Assembly: GCA_018239845.1 (NCBI GenBank)
Contig: JAFEGO010000054.1
Location: forward strand, 85,580-149,579
DNA from: Verrucomicrobiota bacterium
GTDB lineage: Bacteria; Verrucomicrobiota; Verrucomicrobiia; Opitutales; Opitutaceae
Length of the DNA stretch: 64,000 bases
Direction: 5' to 3'
Numbering within the stretch: the first letter of the stretch is position 1; each line of letters opens with the position of its first letter. The position numbers and the translations under genes are program-made. Below, one piece after another: positions 30,401 through 39,030 of the stretch. The notes under the pieces were generated by a model. The model was not told where the DNA came from and made no database searches. It was given only the letters and a program-made list of their open reading frames with translations.

Positions 30401-33400
30401 AGACGCTGACCCGACGCCGCCGGGGCGTGGCTGCCCAGGAAATCCGTGCCGGTGGAGAGATCGTACTGCGCGCGCTGATTCACGACCGACTGCGGCGCGA
30501 CCTCGAAGGTGGCGAAGAGCGGGTGGCCGGTGCGCGCGACGTTGAGGTCGTTGAACCGGTAACCGGAGACGAGCGTCGAGCCATCGGGCTGCGCGGCGGC
30601 GGTGCCGGTGGGCGCGACGGACTTGGGCGTGACGAGGAGCGCACCGGGCAGCAGGGCATAGCGCGCGGGGAGCACGGTGTAGGTGCCCGCCGGGAGGCCG
30701 CTGCCCGCGTCGAGATAGATGCGGTCGCCGACCGCGATGCCGGGCGCCACGTAGCCGGCGTCGCCGGCGAAGGTGCCGGCGGAATTGTAGGGCGCGTACG
30801 GCGCGTAGTCGGCCTGATAGCCGGGGATCACAGCGAAACCGGCCGCAGAGCCGAGGATGTCCTTCGTGCCGCCGACGCCGGAAACCCAGCGGTAGGCCAG
30901 CAGATCGCCGCCGCCCGCCACGTCCACCGTCGCACCGCTCGCCACATAGACTTGGTCAGCGGAAAGGCTGATCGATTTCTCCGGGATGCCACCGGCCGTG
31001 ATGTCGGTGCCGGTGGGATCGATCCAGGCCGTGCCGTTCAGATTAAGGCCATAGGGAATCGTCAGCTCCTTGCCGGTGACCGGATCCTTCGCCGAAACGG
31101 ACACGGTGCCGCCGGAGTCGAGCGTGAGCACGTCGGTCGCCGCCACCGCCTGACCGGTGATGAGGTCCACGGGCGCAGCACCTGTGCCGGCCCAGCCGAG
31201 GTTGATCGTGCCGAGCGGTGCGCGCAGGACGCCGCCTTGGTGAATCAGCGAAGCAAATACATTGAGCTCGCCGCCCGCCGAGAGCGGCAGCGGCCGTGCG
31301 TCCGCCGCGCCAAATTTCACCGAGCCCGGCTGCATCGTACCGGTGACCGGCGAGAGGTAGTCGGAGGCAGAGATCGTGAAGCTCACGGCCGTCGGCGGAT
31401 AAATCTGCCCGGCGCGCAGGTAGAGATCGCCCGCGATGTCGAAGGTGCCGTCACCCCGGATGTCGCCATGGTCGGCGATGAGGTCGGCGGCGCCGATGTT
31501 TTGCAGGGAGAGCGTGCCGACGTCGATGAGCGAGGCGTTCACCACGAGGCGGCCGGTGCCGTAACTGGGGCCGAACTTGTACGGGTCGCCGCCCGCGAGG
31601 AAGGGGGCCGCCGGCGGGAGATCGGGCGACTGCGGCGCGAGGAACACCTGACCGAGCGCGACGTACGGGGCGTTGAGCGCGACGGTCGCATCCGCGTACA
31701 GCACACCGGAGGTGGCGACCGTGAGGCTCTTGGCCGCGGTCAGCACGACCGGCCCGTCAAACTGGACCGTGCCCTTCAACGCCAGGCTGGCGAAGCCGCC
31801 CGCCGCAAAGCGGTCGGCGGAAAAATAACCATGACCGGCGAGCGGCGCGCCATCGGCGCCGACCGGCGTCCGGCCGATCGCAGGTGCGGTCGCGCCGAGC
31901 GTATCGCCGGCCTGCCGCACCTCGAGGTTGACATCGAGCGGCGTCACCACGGGGCCGGCGCCCGCCACCCCGTAGATCCCCGAGGAAACAGTGAGCGAGC
32001 CGCCGTCCGCGGCAGGGCCGCCCGCCGCGCCGCGCAACGCACCGTCGAAGACCAGCTGCTGCGTACCAGCGAGCGTGATGGCGCCACCCGCGCTGTCCTC
32101 GCGGGTGGGCACGACGGACAGGCCGTTCAGGGAGCCCGCGCCGCCGTCCGTAGCGGAGCTGAAAGCCGCGGGACGGTCGAGGACTCCGGTCGTGCCGGAG
32201 ACATCGATCACCGCGCCGGCCTGGGCCGCGATGTTGCCGGAGACATTGACCGTGCCGCCGGGCAGCACCGCGCCGGTGCGGTAGCCGCGCGCATCGGGCG
32301 TGAGCAGGGTCGTGCCCGCGGTGGAAAGCGACGCCGAGGAGCCGAGGAGCACCGTGGTGAGCGGCACGATCGTCTGGGGAAACACCTTGTTGGAATCCCG
32401 GCCGCCGGTGACCGTGATGGTACCGCCGGGGGCGCTGACCGTGCCGTTGAGCGAGATCGTATCACCGGTGAAGGTGATCGCCGACTTCGGGTCGGACAGG
32501 ATCGCCGCGCCCGCATCCATCACGAGGTCGCCGCGCACCTTCTGCGGGTTGCTGGTGTTCAGCGGATCGACGACACCCTGCGCCGCGAAGGTGAGACTGA
32601 CAGCGGGTCGCACGCCCGCGGCCTGCGTGACGGGCACGAGCGTCACGCCGGCGGGATCGAGATTGGCGACCACGCCCTGTACGACGGGGGCGATCCGCGT
32701 GCCGGACGCGATCTCCAGCGCGGGGAGAAACTGCCCGGCGTCGCCGGCCGGCAGGCCGAGGCCCGTGAGGTTGAACGTGGCAAAGCCGCCCGTGCTGAAG
32801 AAATCCGCGCCGAGCGCGAGCTCGCGCGGATCGCCGGCCGCGCCGCCGATCCGGATCGCCGGGGCCAGCAGGCTGAGCGTGCCGCCGCGCGCGCCCGAGA
32901 AGCCGGCGACGCGCGCCTGGAAATCGAGCCCGCCGCCGATGACCGCGGTGAGCTCCGGGTCCTGGCCCGCGGCCACCGTAATGGAACCGCCATTACCGTA
33001 GGAAACCTTGCCCGCGGCCGTGACCGCCGCGCCGCCCGAAACGTCGAGCGCGCTGCCCGCCGCAAGTTGGACCCGCCGGCCCTTGAGGGTGACACTGCCG
33101 CCATCCCGGGCGATGGGCGAAGCCACGCCGCCAGCTGCGCCGCGGTCGTCGGTGATAAGGCCCGCCGTGGAGAGCGCGGCGCCGGCCCCGACAACGAGCC
33201 GGCCGCGCGTGTCGTCGCCCGGGGGCGTGGCCGCACCCGCCGGGGTGTAAGTAAGCGCATTGGCCGCCGCCAGCGAGCCATCCGTCGCGGTGAAGCTCAG
33301 CGTGCCGCCGGGCGCAGTGACCTTGCCCTCGATGTCGATATTGGCCGCAGTGACGCTGAGGCCGCCGCCGGCCGGCGTGGCGAAATCCGTGCCCGCGGGG

Positions 33401-35901
33401 ATGACCACGGAGCCGTCGTGATTGTTGATCTCGAGCCGGCCGAAGCCGCCATTGGCAAACAGGCTGGGCGACAACACCACCTGGTCGCGCCGCGCGCTGC
33501 CGAGGGCGGCGGGATTGCCCTGCGCATCGAGCGTGAAGGCCTGCGCCGCGGCGAGCGCGGCGGCGTTGCCGAGCGTGACCTTCGGTGGCGTGGGCGAGTA
33601 AGTGGGCAGCTGCACGTAGCTCGCGTCCTGCGCGAGGAAGGCGAGCCGCAGCGCGCTGGGCGTCGGGGCGGCCGAGCGCTGCCACGGGCCGCTGACCGTG
33701 CCACCCTGCAGCGTGCCGTCGAGCGCCATGGACGGCGCGGTGATGTTGAGCGAGCCGCCATTCGCACCCTGCACGTAGCCGGGCTCGACGCGCACCCCGG
33801 GCAGGAGCGGGTTGGTCGTGGTGTCGGTCGCACCCCAGCGCGGATTCGCCGTGCTGCTGGCGCCGGTGTAGATGCCTTGGTAAACGCGGTCGGGCGTGGC
33901 CTGCGAAATGTCGTACACATGGCCGTCGGCGATCACCTGCGTCGTCTGCACAGTGGCGGCCTGGAAATTCGTCCAGCCGCCGGACACGTCGATCTTCGAA
34001 CCGGACTGGAGGACGACGGAACCGCCGGCGTTGAGATTGACCGTGCCACCCGCGGTCGTGAGCTCGCCAACCGTGCGCTCGATCAGCGCGACGTAGCCGC
34101 TCGTATCCGCGAGCGGGGTGCCGACCCAGGTCTTGCCGTTGTAGGTGCCGGTCTGCCGCGCATCGATCTGGATGGTCTGGCCGCGCAGCGCGCCATCACG
34201 CTGCAGCGGGTAATCCGCGAGCTCGGAGCCGCGGAGCTGCACGGAGACGAAGTTCTCCGCTACGGAGGCTTTCACGCCCGCCGAGCCCGCGACGTCGATC
34301 GTCGCGCCCGAGTCGAGGTAGATCTGGCTCGCGCCACCGGTCGTCGCGTCGGCGCCGCCGTGGAGGAACGAGTAGCGCGGCGTGCTGCCGAGGCGGATCA
34401 CCCCGTCGCTGATCGTGGCGCCGGTAAGGCTCCAGGTGCCCGCGTCGAAATTCACCGTCGCCGAGGGCGCGACCAGCTGGGTGCTGCCCGCGAGGTGGAT
34501 GACCTGGCCGCGGGCGTTGACCTGCGAGTTGAGTGCGAGGGCGCCAGTGACTGTGTCAGTGCTGTCGAACTCGGGCAGGATCCGCGTGACGCTGCCGTCG
34601 CCAAAGGTGAGGAGGCCGGTCGAGGTCGGGACGAAGGCGTCGAGATTGGCAAAGAGGCCGCCGCTGCTGACGGCGTTGTAACTCGCGAGGAGATCGACGC
34701 GGCCGTTGAGCGCGACGGAGGTGGAGCTCTCGATGTAGCCGAGCTGGCTGACGGTCTTGCCGGTGACGGTGACGTCCGCGCGCGGGGCATTGATCAGGCC
34801 GCTGTTCGTTGCGGTGCCGGCGGTGCCGACTTGGCCGACATAGACATCGAGGCCGCGCAGCGACGGGTCGTCCGTGCTGTGCGCGGCGAAACCCACCTGG
34901 AGACCCGCGGCGAGGACGGTCTGGCCGTCGGGCGTGGAGATCGTGCCGGCGTTGGTGACATTGGGGCCGATGAGCGCGATGCGGCCGCCAACGTGCGCGT
35001 CGCTCGTCGGAGCGGTGAGCTGCGCGCCGGCCTGCACAGTCACATCACCGGGCTGAGTCAACCCGGCGGGCAACGCATCGGGCGTGAAGGCGGGCGTCGG
35101 GCCGTTGCTCCCGCTCACGAGCGGGAGCGAGGAGAACAGGAACTGCTCGTCGGGATTGTTGAGGAGGCCGCGGGTGACGAGGTTGTCGTTGAGCGGGAGC
35201 GAGGAAGCGACGAGGGCGTGGGCGTTTACCTGCGAAGCGCCGCCGAAGATGATGCCATTGGGGTTGATCACGTACACCTGGCCGTCGGCCTTGATCGAGC
35301 CGAGGATCTGCGAAGGCACGGCGGTGGGATCGACGACCTTGTTGAACGCGATCCACTGGCCGGCATCCGCGCCGCCGGCGGTCTGGTCGAAGACGAGCGT
35401 GGTTTCTTTGCCAACATTGAACGACTGCCACGTGAGCAACGCCTGCGGGGCCGACTGCGTAACCGTCACCGTCGTGGCCGCACCGGAGGTGGACTGCGTG
35501 GGCGCGGCGGCGCCGAGCCACGTGGAGCCGGGCGCAACCTGGAGGGCGCCGACACCGAGGCCGTTGGGGACATTGGGCAAAGTCCGGCCAGCGTGATTGG
35601 GATCGGGGCCGAGGTTGGCGGCGCCGCTGGCGGCGAGCGCCTGCGCGGCGGCCTGCATGGCCTTCACCGCCTGCAAGGCCTGCGCGGTGCGCGCGAGGCG
35701 GTCCTGCGTGGTGAGCCCGGTCGGCGTGGTCGCCGAAGGATTGGCCGCCGTCGTGCCGGGGGCAGGTGTTGTGGCCGATATGCCCGCGCCACTGCGAAGC
35801 AAGTCCGCGGAATCGGCGCTCGGCGACGCGAGGAGAAACAACGCCGCCAAACCGGCGGCGAGGCCGCGCAGCGGCTTGGACTGTGCCCGGGGCGACCGCA
35901 C
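24427..35901 (-). CDS. Filamentous-haemagglutinin-type TpsA exoprotein
   Basis: I place the start at the GTG at 35901, one base after the previous stop. It yields a standard signal peptide (RSPRAQSKPLRGLAAGLAAL, cut after ADSA), which the longer frame to 35985 would bury. The product has 3,824 residues. The TPS secretion domain lies at roughly 110-300 (LLTWQSFNVGKETTLVF, VYVINPNGIIFGG, QVNAHALVASS). The rest is Gly/Ala/Thr-rich beta-helix sequence with recurrent GGTxxLxA and VDVSG-like units. The last ~750 residues resemble the FHA-associated DUF3739 region, and the tail is acidic/basic and hydrophilic (DDEKRKKQP). Its TpsB partner is encoded upstream in the same operon. It is probably an adhesin or other surface fibre. 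Confidence 0.92.
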   Translation of the reverse strand: MRSPRAQSKPLRGLAAGLAALFLLASPSADSADLLRSGAGISATTPAPGTTAANPSATTPTGLTTQDRLARTAQALQAVKAMQAAAQALAASGAANLGPDPNHAGRTLPNVPNGLGVGALQVAPGSTWLGAAAPTQSTSGAATTVTVTQSAPQALLTWQSFNVGKETTLVFDQTAGGADAGQWIAFNKVVDPTAVPSQILGSIKADGQVYVINPNGIIFGGASQVNAHALVASSLPLNDNLVTRGLLNNPDEQFLFSSLPLVSGSNGPTPAFTPDALPAGLTQPGDVTVQAGAQLTAPTSDAHVGGRIALIGPNVTNAGTISTPDGQTVLAAGLQVGFAAHSTDDPSLRGLDVYVGQVGTAGTATNSGLINAPRADVTVTGKTVSQLGYIESSTSVALNGRVDLLASYNAVSSGGLFANLDAFVPTSTGLLTFGDGSVTRILPEFDSTDTVTGALALNSQVNARGQVIHLAGSTQLVAPSATVNFDAGTWSLTGATISDGVIRLGSTPRYSFLHGGADATTGGASQIYLDSGATIDVAGSAGVKASVAENFVSVQLRGSELADYPLQRDGALRGQTIQIDARQTGTYNGKTWVGTPLADTSGYVALIERTVGELTTAGGTVNLNAGGSVVLQSGSKIDVSGGWTNFQAATVQTTQVIADGHVYDISQATPDRVYQGIYTGASSTANPRWGATDTTTNPLLPGVRVEPGYVQGANGGSLNITAPSMALDGTLQGGTVSGPWQRSAAPTPSALRLAFLAQDASYVQLPTYSPTPPKVTLGNAAALAAAQAFTLDAQGNPAALGSARRDQVVLSPSLFANGGFGRLEINNHDGSVVIPAGTDFATPAGGGLSVTAANIDIEGKVTAPGGTLSFTATDGSLAAANALTYTPAGAATPPGDDTRGRLVVGAGAALSTAGLITDDRGAAGGVASPIARDGGSVTLKGRRVQLAAGSALDVSGGAAVTAAGKVSYGNGGSITVAAGQDPELTAVIGGGLDFQARVAGFSGARGGTLSLLAPAIRIGGAAGDPRELALGADFFSTGGFATFNLTGLGLPAGDAGQFLPALEIASGTRIAPVVQGVVANLDPAGVTLVPVTQAAGVRPAVSLTFAAQGVVDPLNTSNPQKVRGDLVMDAGAAILSDPKSAITFTGDTISLNGTVSAPGGTITVTGGRDSNKVFPQTIVPLTTVLLGSSASLSTAGTTLLTPDARGYRTGAVLPGGTVNVSGNIAAQAGAVIDVSGTTGVLDRPAAFSSATDGGAGSLNGLSVVPTREDSAGGAITLAGTQQLVFDGALRGAAGGPAADGGSLTVSSGIYGVAGAGPVVTPLDVNLEVRQAGDTLGATAPAIGRTPVGADGAPLAGHGYFSADRFAAGGFASLALKGTVQFDGPVVLTAAKSLTVATSGVLYADATVALNAPYVALGQVFLAPQSPDLPPAAPFLAGGDPYKFGPSYGTGRLVVNASLIDVGTLSLQNIGAADLIADHGDIRGDGTFDIAGDLYLRAGQIYPPTAVSFTISASDYLSPVTGTMQPGSVKFGAADARPLPLSAGGELNVFASLIHQGGVLRAPLGTINLGWAGTGAAPVDLITGQAVAATDVLTLDSGGTVSVSAKDPVTGKELTIPYGLNLNGTAWIDPTGTDITAGGIPEKSISLSADQVYVASGATVDVAGGGDLLAYRWVSGVGGTKDILGSAAGFAVIPGYQADYAPYAPYNSAGTFAGDAGYVAPGIAVGDRIYLDAGSGLPAGTYTVLPARYALLPGALLVTPKSVAPTGTAAAQPDGSTLVSGYRFNDLNVARTGHPLFATFEVAPQSVVNQRAQYDLSTGTDFLGSHAPAASGQRLPVDAGQLVIAANAAMNFNGSVRSGAPAGGRGGLVDLASAVDIVVGAHGGSSPADTLFLDATQLSAFSAESLLIGGRRGTTAEGTSVEVTAGKVTVNNAGSPLTGSDIILAANDRLTLAPGSVITATAAGGAAQEVTIGDAAQAGSGNGAVVRVSAGGTADVVRAGVDGTESPALTVGAGVQLKGGSVVLDSTALASFDPAAKIDAGSLALGSGRITFALDGAGLLPDASGLVLSGAGLAGLSSAQSVSLSSYSSIDLYGTGTVGGGGLAALALHTAEIRGFNNGGGTAAFAAQAVTLDNRAGGAGPGPQVAPTGTLAFNAGTVTLGDGALAFDQFATVKVTATQGLLARGEGTTTAQGDLTVAAPLITAAAAADHTVTAGGALSLASSASAATVTGGAAAHLAFSGASVAVDTAVVLPSGTVDLTARTGDLTVGGSTAARIAVNGTAQTFFDATRYTDAGAINLFATLGAINLTSRGTLDATAAAGGGNAGRVTVSAPQGSAVLAGALLGFGPAAGLGGSFSFDAGRVPDGNLDSLNRLLDAGGFNLSRELRVRTGDLTFNGTATAHTFDLSADQGSVTIGGTINASGATGGSIRIAAHGGVTLASGAQLNASAQDFDSAGKGGAVDLEAGATLQGVAGDSTAVLNLQNGSVIDLSVASNIPSSTVHATANAAVAFPSATKGNDLVTATSAGTLTLVDGTTVALAANTPTLVSGGAKVTLAGEGDVTFAGSAALGEYTGTLHLRAPRTADNTYVQVAAVGATIRQASAITVEGFQVTDLTGTDGAITAAVRNQARDSAAAFGGGLTSANVLQPGHSADILNRIFAGQGGAAGATGSLARVTPGVEIINRTGDLTLSDNWDLSAWRFGPGVSSAVTGSGAPGFLTLRAAGDLVFNSPASLSDGFIGATYTATLLGAGTQSWTYRLVAGADFGAADFDRVAAGPGSVLIGRGAAPLPETASDSLLRSTIVPNYFQVIRTGTGDISIAAARDVQLLNPLASVYTAGTAAAAMANFATPNLTYQAGALGPVQAPVYAAQFSLGGGNVSITAQQDIAHYLATESGLVADSSRELPTNWLYRRGFVDPATGKFAATRPGGEIASTAWWVDFSNFYEGVGALGGGNVLLSAGRDIRNVDAVVPTAARMPQGVPDASRLVETGGGDLTLRAGGSIDGGAYYVERGQGVLTAGGSITTNATRATLSNNDLINLRIRGLQPDATTWLPTTLFLGKGGFTVSAGGDVLLGPVANPFLLPQGINNSFLDKTYFTTYGTGDGVEVTSLAGDVTLKDSADGGAGSLYEWYRATDLFYFNPGSFAQSQPWLRLAETDLTPFATAAALMPASLRVTVFSGDINLVGRLTLAPSPDGTVDLLAAGAINGVQPNGLINHTLAVSTDNPLLWSSASINLSDANPSRLPSPAAPLSLSAPASDRSGTGWNLTPVDLMDGFNRLFAESGSTRGDYAVIQTKQALHDAAVLHAGDREPVRLYAAEGDISGLTFYSPKPLRAIAGRDITDIALYLQNNAADDLSLVAAGRDLIAYAPNSALRVGAVSPGNALNAWTVGDARPASGSPTAGDIQIGGPGTLELLAGRNFDLGVGPNNSDGTALGVTSIGNARNPFLPFTGADVIVGAGLGASPGLGAGQLDFAAFISRFLDPATAGSTADRYLPQLGDLLGLPGSSRADIWTRFRSRSAEAQDQLALAIFYLVLRDAGRDHNLPASPGYRNYDAGFAAINALFPGKAWAGDISLTSREIKTANGGDIRLFAPGGELTVGFDISGNQAADQGVLTEHGGSINIYTRDNVNVGTSRIFTLRGGDEVIWSSEGNIAAGASSKTVQSAPPTRVLIDPQSADVQTDLAGLATGGGIGVLATVVGVAPGDVDLIAPVGTIDAGDAGIRVSGNINIAAVQVLNAGNVQSSGSAVGVPAAASSGALGGALAGAASSAGAAATGAAAENSRQNRAPARVDELPSLITVEVIGYGGGEGGESHDQDDEKRKKQP

Positions 35902-35902
35902 G

Positions 35903-36532
35903 TTACGGGGTGCTCTTCTGCTCGCGCAGCTTGTCGGAATAGTCCTGTGCCTCGGTCTCGAGGCGCGCGCGCCGGCTGCCGACAAACGGCTCCTTCGCCG
36001 CGAGGGCTTCGCCGAGGCTGAACTTTTCGTAACGCTGCAGGATCTCGAGGCCGAGCTTGTAGAGGTTCTGATTCTTGCGGAAGAGATCGTCGGCGCGGCT
36101 CTGCGCGGCGCGGATATCGAGCGTGAGTTTCGCGCCGGTCTCGCCCGCGGCGTGCAGCGCGGCCTCGGCGCGGGCGTGCGCGGCCTGGGACTCGGCGAGC
36201 GCCTCCTTCAGCTTGGCGACCTCCGCGAACTCCACGACGAGCTGGGCCTTGAGCGCGGCGTGCGTCTTGTCGGCGGCGGCCTTGTCGGCCTCCTCCTGTT
36301 TCAGCACGGCCTTGAGCTGCTCGGCGAGGTCCTTGTTTTTCTGCTCGAGGTCGGCCTTCGCCGCCTGGGCGGCGACGCGGTCGCTCTCGGCGGTCTGGAG
36401 CTGCGCCATCGTGCTGCGGAGCGTGTCGCGCAGGCGCGACTCGGCCGAAGGGGCCGGGTCGGCGGCACGGAGCGGGAGGGCGAGGCCGGAGCAGATGAGC
36501 AGCGTCGGCAGGAAAAAGTGGCGGGGGCTCAT
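35903..36532 (-). CDS. Exported coiled-coil protein
   Basis: Starting at the ATG 36532, the 209-residue product has a signal peptide (MSPRHFFLPTLLICSGLALP, cut after LRA) and then almost continuous heptad-rich Ala/Lys/Glu helix from about residue 35 to 190 (AKADLEQKNKDLAEQLK, AEVAKLKEALAESQA). It is therefore likely a periplasmic coiled coil. A longer frame to 36766 would overlap the porin gene and is rejected. Spacing is 2 bp from the porin stop and 1 bp to the tpsA start. A role as periplasmic spacer or chaperone for the porin or TpsA is inference only. Confidence 0.85.
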   Translation of the reverse strand: MSPRHFFLPTLLICSGLALPLRAADPAPSAESRLRDTLRSTMAQLQTAESDRVAAQAAKADLEQKNKDLAEQLKAVLKQEEADKAAADKTHAALKAQLVVEFAEVAKLKEALAESQAAHARAEAALHAAGETGAKLTLDIRAAQSRADDLFRKNQNLYKLGLEILQRYEKFSLGEALAAKEPFVGSRRARLETEAQDYSDKLREQKSTP

Positions 36533-36534
36533 GG

Positions 36535-38313
36535 TTAGAATTTGGCGTTGGTGTCGATCTGCAGGGTGTCCTGTTTGTAGGTCGGGCCGGAGATGCTGTT
36601 GGCGCTGAGCCAGCGCACGCCGAGCCACACGCGGGCGGAGAGTGCGAGGTTGGCGCTGAGGATCACGCCCTTGAGGTTGGTGCCGCCGCCGCCGAAGTCG
36701 GAGTCGTTGAAGCCATCCACGACGGCGTCGGACTCGACGTAGCGGTAGCCCGCGTTGACGTTCCAATCCCAGCGCTTCTCGAGGGCGGCGGTGCCGAGGC
36801 GGAGGTTGACGGTCCAGCCGGTGTCGCCGCCGACGAATGCGGTGCTGGTGGCGCCGAGGTTGTTGACGGCCTTCGGGGCGATCTGACCGCGGTCAAACGC
36901 GAGGTTGCGCACGTATTCGCCGGAGAGGCTGAGGTGGATCGGGTCGAACGAGTGGAGGTCCACCTTGCCGGTGAACGCCAGGTCGCGGAACGGCGTGGCG
37001 AGGCCGAAATACTGCCACTGGTTGATCGCGCCGAAATTGTTGAGCGCGCTCGGGACGATGCTGCGGAGCGCCATGTAGGTGTTGCCCTTCTGCGCGAAGG
37101 CGGGGCGCAGGGCGTCGGTGTCGCCGTTGTCGGAGGAAACGACCGGCGTGAACGGCGTGGAGAGTTTCCCCTCGATGTTCTGGAAATCGTAGTACGCGAC
37201 GCCGAGCTTGAAGCCGAGCGCCTCGCCGACCGTGGCGTCCGCGCCGACCTGCACGGCCTTGAGCCACTTGTCCTGGCTCTTGAACTTCGCGGGCTGCGTG
37301 GTCGAGAAATTCAGGTCGGTGTTGAAGACGGGGAACACGCCGGCGGTGAGGTAGGGTGAGAGCTTTTCATTGAGGGGCCGCTTGCCCTGCACCACCGCGC
37401 CGTCGAAGCCGAGGTCGTCGGCCCAGAGGAGGCTCGTGGCGAAGAAGGGGTTGTCGAAACGGCCGACCGTGGCGGTGTAGGTCTCGCCCGGATGCGCGGT
37501 GAGCTCGTACTTGAGGAAGGCGCGGTCGAGCCACACGGCATACTTGGCGAAGTTGCCGCCCTGCGCGTTGCCCGCGGCGCCGAGCGACTGGTTCTGCGTG
37601 ACGGGCGAGTTGTTCTCACCGGTCGCAAGGCGGAGGCCGGAGGAGAAATTCTCACCGAGGTCGGCCGAGAGACCGCCGCGCGCGCGGATGCGGAGACGCG
37701 AGCGCTCCTGATCCGCATTGAGCTGGGGCGAGAAGACCGTGCCGGTGATGTCGAAGGGCGCGCCGGTGTTGATCGCGTTGAAATTGGGAAAGGCCCCGGT
37801 GTTGTCGTTGCCGTGCGGGTAGTAGAGCCCCTCGTAGCGGAAGCGGAAATCGCCGAAGAGTTTAATGCGCTCCGTCCACTCGGGCAGCGTACGCGGCGCG
37901 GCCCAACGCTCGGCCACGGCCTGGTCCATCACCTCGCCGCGGATCTCCTCGACCATCTGGCGCTTCACCGCCTCGGGGATGTAGGTGACGCGCACGGTGT
38001 CGGCGGGCACCGCCTCCTCCGCCGGCGCAGCCTGGGCCACGGCGGCGGGCGCGGGCGCCGGAGCAGGGGCGGCCGCCACGGTGGCAGCGGCCTCGGCCTT
38101 GGCGGCGACGGCGTCCTCCTCGGCCATGCGGATCAACTCGCTCGCATCCGCCGGGGTGAGCGCGCCGCGCTCGACGAGCCGGTTGATGAGGTTGATCGTG
38201 ACGTTCTGCGAACGGGACGCGCGCGGCGCCGTCTGCGCGACGGCGGCGCCGCCCAGGCATAGGAGGGCGAGCAGGACGGCGGAGCGGCGGAGGGCGGAGG
38301 GAGTTTTCTGCAT
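36535..38313 (-). CDS. Putative outer-membrane porin
   Basis: The ATG at 38313 gives 592 residues with a signal peptide (MQKTPSALRRSAVLLALLCL, cut after AVA). Residues ~30-125 hold an SLH-like/helical stretch (LINRLVERGALTPADASELI) and an Ala/Pro-rich linker. The remainder is beta-barrel-like, with alternating strands, LFGDFRFRYEGLYY, RLRIRARGGLSADLG, VGRFDNPFFATSLLW and an aromatic C-terminal end (IDTNAKF) that suits BAM recognition. It resembles the Porin_5-type putative porins common in Verrucomicrobiota and Planctomycetota. The position between TonB and TpsA genes suggests a TonB-associated or adhesin-associated barrel. Confidence 0.85.
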   Translation of the reverse strand: MQKTPSALRRSAVLLALLCLGGAAVAQTAPRASRSQNVTINLINRLVERGALTPADASELIRMAEEDAVAAKAEAAATVAAAPAPAPAPAAVAQAAPAEEAVPADTVRVTYIPEAVKRQMVEEIRGEVMDQAVAERWAAPRTLPEWTERIKLFGDFRFRYEGLYYPHGNDNTGAFPNFNAINTGAPFDITGTVFSPQLNADQERSRLRIRARGGLSADLGENFSSGLRLATGENNSPVTQNQSLGAAGNAQGGNFAKYAVWLDRAFLKYELTAHPGETYTATVGRFDNPFFATSLLWADDLGFDGAVVQGKRPLNEKLSPYLTAGVFPVFNTDLNFSTTQPAKFKSQDKWLKAVQVGADATVGEALGFKLGVAYYDFQNIEGKLSTPFTPVVSSDNGDTDALRPAFAQKGNTYMALRSIVPSALNNFGAINQWQYFGLATPFRDLAFTGKVDLHSFDPIHLSLSGEYVRNLAFDRGQIAPKAVNNLGATSTAFVGGDTGWTVNLRLGTAALEKRWDWNVNAGYRYVESDAVVDGFNDSDFGGGGTNLKGVILSANLALSARVWLGVRWLSANSISGPTYKQDTLQIDTNAKF

Positions 38314-38323
38314 GGGAGGAAAA

Positions 38324-39016
38324 TCAATCGGGGCGCCGCGCGCTGAGGCGCAGCACAATGGGGAGCGGCATGTCGCGCGGCGGGGCCTCGCCGAGACGAA
38401 GGCCGGTCAGCACATCGTCGCGGATCGCCGCATCGAGGCGGGGATCGCCGGTCGTGCCGGCGAGCTGCGCGCGGGCGATGCGGCCGGTGAGGTCGGCCCA
38501 GATGCGGATCTCGAGCGTGAAGCTCGCGGTGCGCGTGACGTCGTTGCGCCGCAGCGCCTCGCCGATCGAACGCTGCACGGAGGCGGCGTACCAGCCCCAG
38601 CGGCTGCCGGAGGAACGGCGCGCGATCCGGGTGCCGCCACCGGAGCCACCGCCGCTCAAACCGAAGGCATCGGGGCCGCCGGTGCCGGTGATGTTGGTGC
38701 CCACCTCGGCAGCGGCAGGCGCGGGCGCTTCCTCGGGCTTCTGCTCATCGTCGGCCACCGGCGTCTGCGAGATCATCTTCTGCTCCATCGCCTGCGGGGG
38801 TGGCGGGGGCGGAGGAGGAGGCGGCGGGAGCGGGGCGATGCGGACCATCATCGGCTCCGGAGCGGAGCGCGCCCTGGCCTTGCCCTTGCCGATCAGCGAC
38901 TGGCCGGCGAAAATGATCCCCACCACGGCCGCGATGCCGAGCACGCCAAGCAGAAAGCCGTAGCGCTGGAAAAACCCGCGCTTCGTCGTCTGCTCAAATT
39001 GTGATCCGTGCTCCAT
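38324..39016 (-). CDS. TonB-like energy transducer
   Basis: The 230-residue product (ATG 39016) has a cytoplasmic N-terminus, one TM helix at ~15-36 (FLLGVLGIAAVVGIIFAG), a proline tract of eleven residues near 60-70, a Gly-rich linker, and a C-terminal TonB-type domain (~150-230: VQRSIGEALRRNDVTRTASF, DLTGRIARAQLAGTTGDPRLD). TonB links the ExbB/ExbD proton motor to outer-membrane receptors. It sits 14 bp after exbD. The upstream part of this frame (to 40060) is antisense-free noise over exbD/exbB and is excluded. No TonB-dependent receptor with a plug domain is seen nearby; the porin or TpsB are the only barrels in the operon. Confidence 0.88.
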   Translation of the reverse strand: MEHGSQFEQTTKRGFFQRYGFLLGVLGIAAVVGIIFAGQSLIGKGKARARSAPEPMMVRIAPLPPPPPPPPPPPQAMEQKMISQTPVADDEQKPEEAPAPAAAEVGTNITGTGGPDAFGLSGGGSGGGTRIARRSSGSRWGWYAASVQRSIGEALRRNDVTRTASFTLEIRIWADLTGRIARAQLAGTTGDPRLDAAIRDDVLTGLRLGEAPPRDMPLPIVLRLSARRPD

Positions 39017-39030
39017 CGCGCGCGGCTCCC

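Noticed and set aside
24433..36021. Two very long + strand frames (about 1,900 codons each) opposite tpsA
   Set aside because: They are Arg/Gly/Ala/Glu-rich shadows caused by high GC and repeats. The minus strand shows a signal peptide, TPS domain and operon context.
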